DNA of 64,000 bases from Rhipicephalus microplus (taxonomy: Eukaryota; Arthropoda; Arachnida; Ixodida; Ixodidae): positions 201,742,692-201,806,691 of the forward strand of contig NC_134710.1 of assembly GCF_043290135.1 (NCBI RefSeq). Direction: 5' to 3'. The notes beneath the pieces are model-generated. The model saw nothing but the letters and a program-made list of their open reading frames with translations. It was not told where the DNA came from and ran no database searches. Shown piece by piece: positions 60,831 through 64,000 of the stretch; the stretch's first letter is position 1, and each line of letters starts with the position of its first letter. Position numbers and translations under genes: made by a program.

Positions 60831-61898
60831 TTCTTTATTGTGAGGTAAGGAAAAAAACAAATCCTCGGTCCACATCATAAGCGTATAGCAGGTAATTAGC
60901 AAAACCAATTAGAAAAAAAAATGAACAGGGCAGAGCCAAGTGAAATATTGAGGAAGAAGGATGTGCCGGAGAAGCAGACTCCACCCGCAGTCTAACCGGA
61001 CTGATAAAAAAAACAGTTTGGTGTACATTTTTGATATTGCTGTTAACATGTTTTTGATTGAATTAATCTTCACTGACGAATGTCATGATGCGCAGCTTAA
61101 TGGGCCTGTTTTATAGATCTTGCTTTGCTGTCGGTGCGTAGAGTAGGAGTTTCCTATTGATTTAAACTTCTTCCTAAATGATTGCTCTGTAAAACTAAAA
61201 GAAATTTTATTACCACCCCCCCCCCCCTCCAATCGCCCACTTAGCGTCAAGTTGGTTTGCATATTGGTCTCATTAATTTTTTTCTAGTAGCAGATGCGGA
61301 GTAGGTACGTAGAGTAAAAATTATTCTTGTATGTTTGTTTCACTTTTTATACATGGTGATATTTAGAGAATTTAAAATACGACAGAATATCGGGTTGCTT
61401 ACAATATTAGTGACTAATAAACTTTTTCTTAAACTTTAGAGCTATAATTGCATGAGTCCAATTCCGAGGAAGAAAATTTCGAACTGTGAAAGACGGTTCT
61501 CGATAGTTGTAAAAATTTTACCCTTCGTGAGTGCAATGTATATAGTTTTCACAATTTTTGCTTCAACTTTGTTTTTTTTTCTTTTTTCTCTCTTTTTCTT
61601 GTTTCTTTTTCAACTTTTTTTTTCCCTGTCTCGTTTTTTTTTTTCATTCGCTTTTTTTCGGTTCACGCTCTTTGGTATTTTTTCCTTTCATGAAGCGAAA
61701 TTCTCGTTTTTTGTCTTCTGTATCTTCTTTTTAAAAATTTTTTCCTCCTTTTTCTTTTTTGTATATTTATTTTTTCTTTTCATTCTATCTTTTCCTGTCT
61801 TTTTTGTTCTCTTTCTTCATGCGTTTTTTATCAACTTTCTTGTTTTTTTAAGATTCATTGACCTGTTTAGGTATGACAATACTGAGCATAGACAACGA
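60831..61898. mobile_element. Unidentified 1068-bp insertion with 14-bp target duplication
   Basis: AACCTTAAGAGACA occurs at 60817-60830 and again at 61899-61912, and the RTE coding continues directly across, so everything between is a secondary insertion. It has no recognised coding region, no obvious poly(A) end and no clear inverted ends. Its right half (61556-61850) is a nearly pure pyrimidine tract, which explains a 166-residue Phe/Leu/Ser-rich frame. Confidence 0.65.
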
Positions 61899-62258
61899 AA
61901 CCTTAAGAGACAGGAAGAGAGCAGAGTGGTTCAGGGAACAAGCCGGCGTTAAAGATATCATAGTTAAAATCAAAAAGAAAAAATGGACATGGGCAAGGCA
62001 TGTAGCACGGAAGCAAGATAACCGCTGGTCATTAAGGGTAACTGAATGGATTCCCAAAGAAGGCAAGCGGGTTAGGGGGAGACAGGAAGTTAGGTGGCCG
62101 GATGAAGTTAGGAAGTTTCAGGTATAACGTGGCAGCAGAAAGCACAAGATCCGTTTGATTGGTGTATCTTAGGAAAGGTGTTTGCCTTGCAGTGAGCGTA
62201 TTCAGGCTGATGATGATCATCATCATCAGCTTTAATACTCTCACTGAATATGCTCACA
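61899..62258 (+). mobile_element. RTE-type LINE, C-terminus and 3' tail
   Basis: The block continues LRDRKRAEWFREQAGVKDII, KKKWTWARHVARKQDNRWSL and GRQEVRWPDEVRKF, the standard RTE C-terminus, then the 3' end GTATTCAGGCTGATGATGAT. An inverted duplicate of the tail follows up to 62256. The flanking GCTGATTGTA at 62259-62268 matches 55416-55425. Confidence 0.8.
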
Positions 62259-62269
62259 GCTGATTGTAC

Positions 62270-63059
62270 AAAAACCAGAAACAAAAGTTGGCAACCACCG
62301 TCCATAAAATGAGTCGATTGATGACGATTTTACTGCAAGTCCATCTGCCATGCTTTGATTTGTCTATATTTATTTAGCCAATCATAAATAGATTTTCCTG
62401 CTTGGCCGATGTGCAGCCGCCCAAATGTTTCAGTAGTTGTTTAGTTGGCGACATTTTTGTGCATCTGTGCCATACAACGTAACTAAGTTAAAAACACGGT
62501 GGCAGTAAGCATACGCCAACAGATCGTGCTCTAAGGGCCCATCGTCTATTAGGTGGTTCATTCTTAAGGTCGTCAACCAACATCAGCCCACTTCAAACAA
62601 ACTTGCCAGCGCAGCGCAATCGGCGCCTCACAATGCAGAACCAACGGGGTTTGATACAGTCTTCAAATGAACCATGTTATTCGGACGCGATGAGTGGAAT
62701 CGTGTGGCATATCTTCATAATTTATTGCCTTGATTGCTTGCTGACCCAATCTTTAAAACGTGAAATTTGAACAAATCCATTTTACCTTCGCAGCGCCTAT
62801 TCAGGTGCAGTGCACGGATATGGGTGGTGAGCCCTTAAAAACGAATAACCTAGCATGTTGGCCCAGGTGGGTGCGCTTTGAGGGCGTGTGCTTACCATCG
62901 CCCTGTTTGCAACTTGGCTTCATCATAAGGCACTGACACAGAGAAAATCTGCCACTCGCGCATGCTAGGTAAAGGTTTGGGTGGCTTTATGGTTTACCGC
63001 ATGTCCCTAATTTGCTATGAATCGTCCTTCCTGGGTAGGCCACCACAATTTTTTTCGCT
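62270..63059. other. No gene recognised
   Basis: Ordinary AT-rich sequence between the RTE element and the last SINE. No feature seen. Confidence 0.45.
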
Positions 63060-63071
63060 TCTTCTAACATC

Positions 63072-63343
63072 GCCCCGCCACAGTGGTCCAGTGGCTAAGG
63101 TACTCGGCTGCTGACCCACAGGTCGCGGTATCAAATCCCGGCTGTGGCGGCTGCATTTCTGATGGAGGCGGAAATGTTGTAGGCCCGTGTGTTCAGATTT
63201 GGGAGCACGTTAAAGAACCCCAGGTGGTCAAAATTTCCGGAGCCCTTCACTACGGCGTCTCTCATAATCATATGCTGGTTTTGGGACATTAAACCCTACA
63301 TATCAATCAATCAATCAATCAATCAAACAAACAATCAATTAAA
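63072..63343 (+). mobile_element. Full-length Ruka-like SINE with (TCAA)n tail
   Basis: This copy shows the whole element: a tRNA-like head with box-A-like TGGTCCAGTGGCTAAGG and box-B-like GGTATCAAATCCCGG, the body, and a tail of repeated TCAA units ending near 63340. TCTTCTAACATC flanks it at 63060-63071 and 63344-63355. The internal boxes imply RNA polymerase III transcription. Confidence 0.9.
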
Positions 63344-63359
63344 TCTTCTAACATCATAT

Positions 63360-64000
63360 CGCTTTTCTTATAAAGGTTCGGTTAGTGTGCACAAGTTATG
63401 TATCAGTTCTGGTGTTCAAAATACCTCCTTTACGTCGACTTGGTCCTCTCGAAACGTTAGCTTTCAGGGTCACGGGGGGTCTCTGCTAAGACCACGTTAC
63501 GCAACAGAAAAGGCACGTGTTGTCGGAGATTTCTGCCGTTATACCAGAGACAATGCAAGTAGTAGCGGGCCATGAATCGAAATTCACTGTGACACCTCAG
63601 ATGTCAACGCCAGACATTCTCACCATGGTAGGGGAAGTCTCCAGATGGGTACAAGGTAGTGACCATCAAGGTTGTCCGGGGAAATGTGTAGATGTATATG
63701 GTGTCGCGGTGCAACTGACCAGTACCTCAACCACCAGTGCAGGAAGTTGTTAAAGTTTTAGCAACGCTGCGTGTAACAAGCAAGGCTGAACGAAACAAGC
63801 GCACATGAACAAGTAACACTTAATTTATGATTATTTTATAATGGGCAGCCACGAAGAGATAAAAGGGTTCAATAATAACGAAGCCTTCCATTCTAGAGAA
63901 AAAGATGTGACATTTATGTAGGAAGTAACTGTAGATTACAAGAGGCCATTTCTTGCACCAACTTAAAGTTTTATGGGAACGAGTGTGCTAGCATTTCTCG
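63360..64000. other. No gene recognised
   Basis: A 78-codon plus frame at 63517-63753 has no recognisable motif and no splice context that decides it. The window ends without a clear feature. Confidence 0.35.

Noticed and set aside
61452..61952. A 166-residue Phe/Leu-rich plus frame resembling a multi-pass membrane protein
   Set aside because: It spans a pyrimidine tract and then runs into RTE coding in another frame.

Overview
This window looks like a piece of the nuclear genome of a hard tick (Ixodidae, most likely a metastriate genus such as Rhipicephalus, Dermacentor or Hyalomma). The grounds are a short-exon, long-intron gene structure, many dinucleotide and tetranucleotide microsatellites, several full or partial copies of a tRNA-derived SINE that looks like the tick family Ruka, and RTE-, I- and Penelope-type retroelement fragments of the kind common in tick genomes. 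There is no bacterial-style gene density, no rRNA and no CRISPR array. No database search was possible, so family names rest on motif recognition.

One protein-coding gene is well supported. It is a secreted neutral (pancreatic-type) triacylglycerol lipase on the minus strand, with coding exons at 35458-35348 (signal peptide, the least certain), 29775-29449, 27562-27310, 25219-25022 and 21181-20940. Splice phases agree at every junction (0, 0, 1, 1), the summed coding length is a multiple of three, and the oxyanion-hole HG, nucleophile GFSLGA, catalytic Asp and catalytic His motifs occur in the expected order. A poly(A) signal lies about 30 bases after the stop. Two CpG-rich segments with TATA-like boxes and good splice donors (17480-18080, and more weakly 6930-7340), and a signal-peptide start at 49975 (minus), suggest first exons of other genes whose bodies cannot be placed.

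The rest is mostly repeats. 0-5 kb: a dispersed repeat of unknown type and a LINE 3' end. 5.8-13.2 kb: a purine/pyrimidine-biased repeat pair, a modular repeat and two SINEs. 20.2-24.5 kb, inside and just downstream of the lipase gene: a second copy of the unknown dispersed repeat and two abutting modular repeats, one of which carries a small retroelement insertion. 33-35.2 kb: a foldback-like element, a GT tract with a SINE fragment, and a Penelope-like fragment. 38.1-39.4 kb: a SINE variant and a long inverted-repeat pair. 41.9-45.1 kb: a very long Z-DNA-prone GT/GC tract and LINE and LTR-element fragments. 45.8-48.7 kb: a modular repeat with 146-bp tandem monomers, AT tracts and a MITE. 51.4-53.4 kb: a gag-bearing LTR-type remnant.

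55.4-62.3 kb can be fully parsed as nested insertions. An RTE element with a clean 5' inversion and a 10-bp target duplication was later broken by an I-type LINE lacking its reverse transcriptase (10-bp duplication) and by an unidentified 1.07-kb insertion (14-bp duplication).

The best candidate for something undescribed is a modular repeat family present four times. Its ends are conserved and both carry the hairpin-forming core GCGAAGC, one end lies next to a microsatellite, and the interiors are interchangeable; two copies contain 146-bp tandem monomers.
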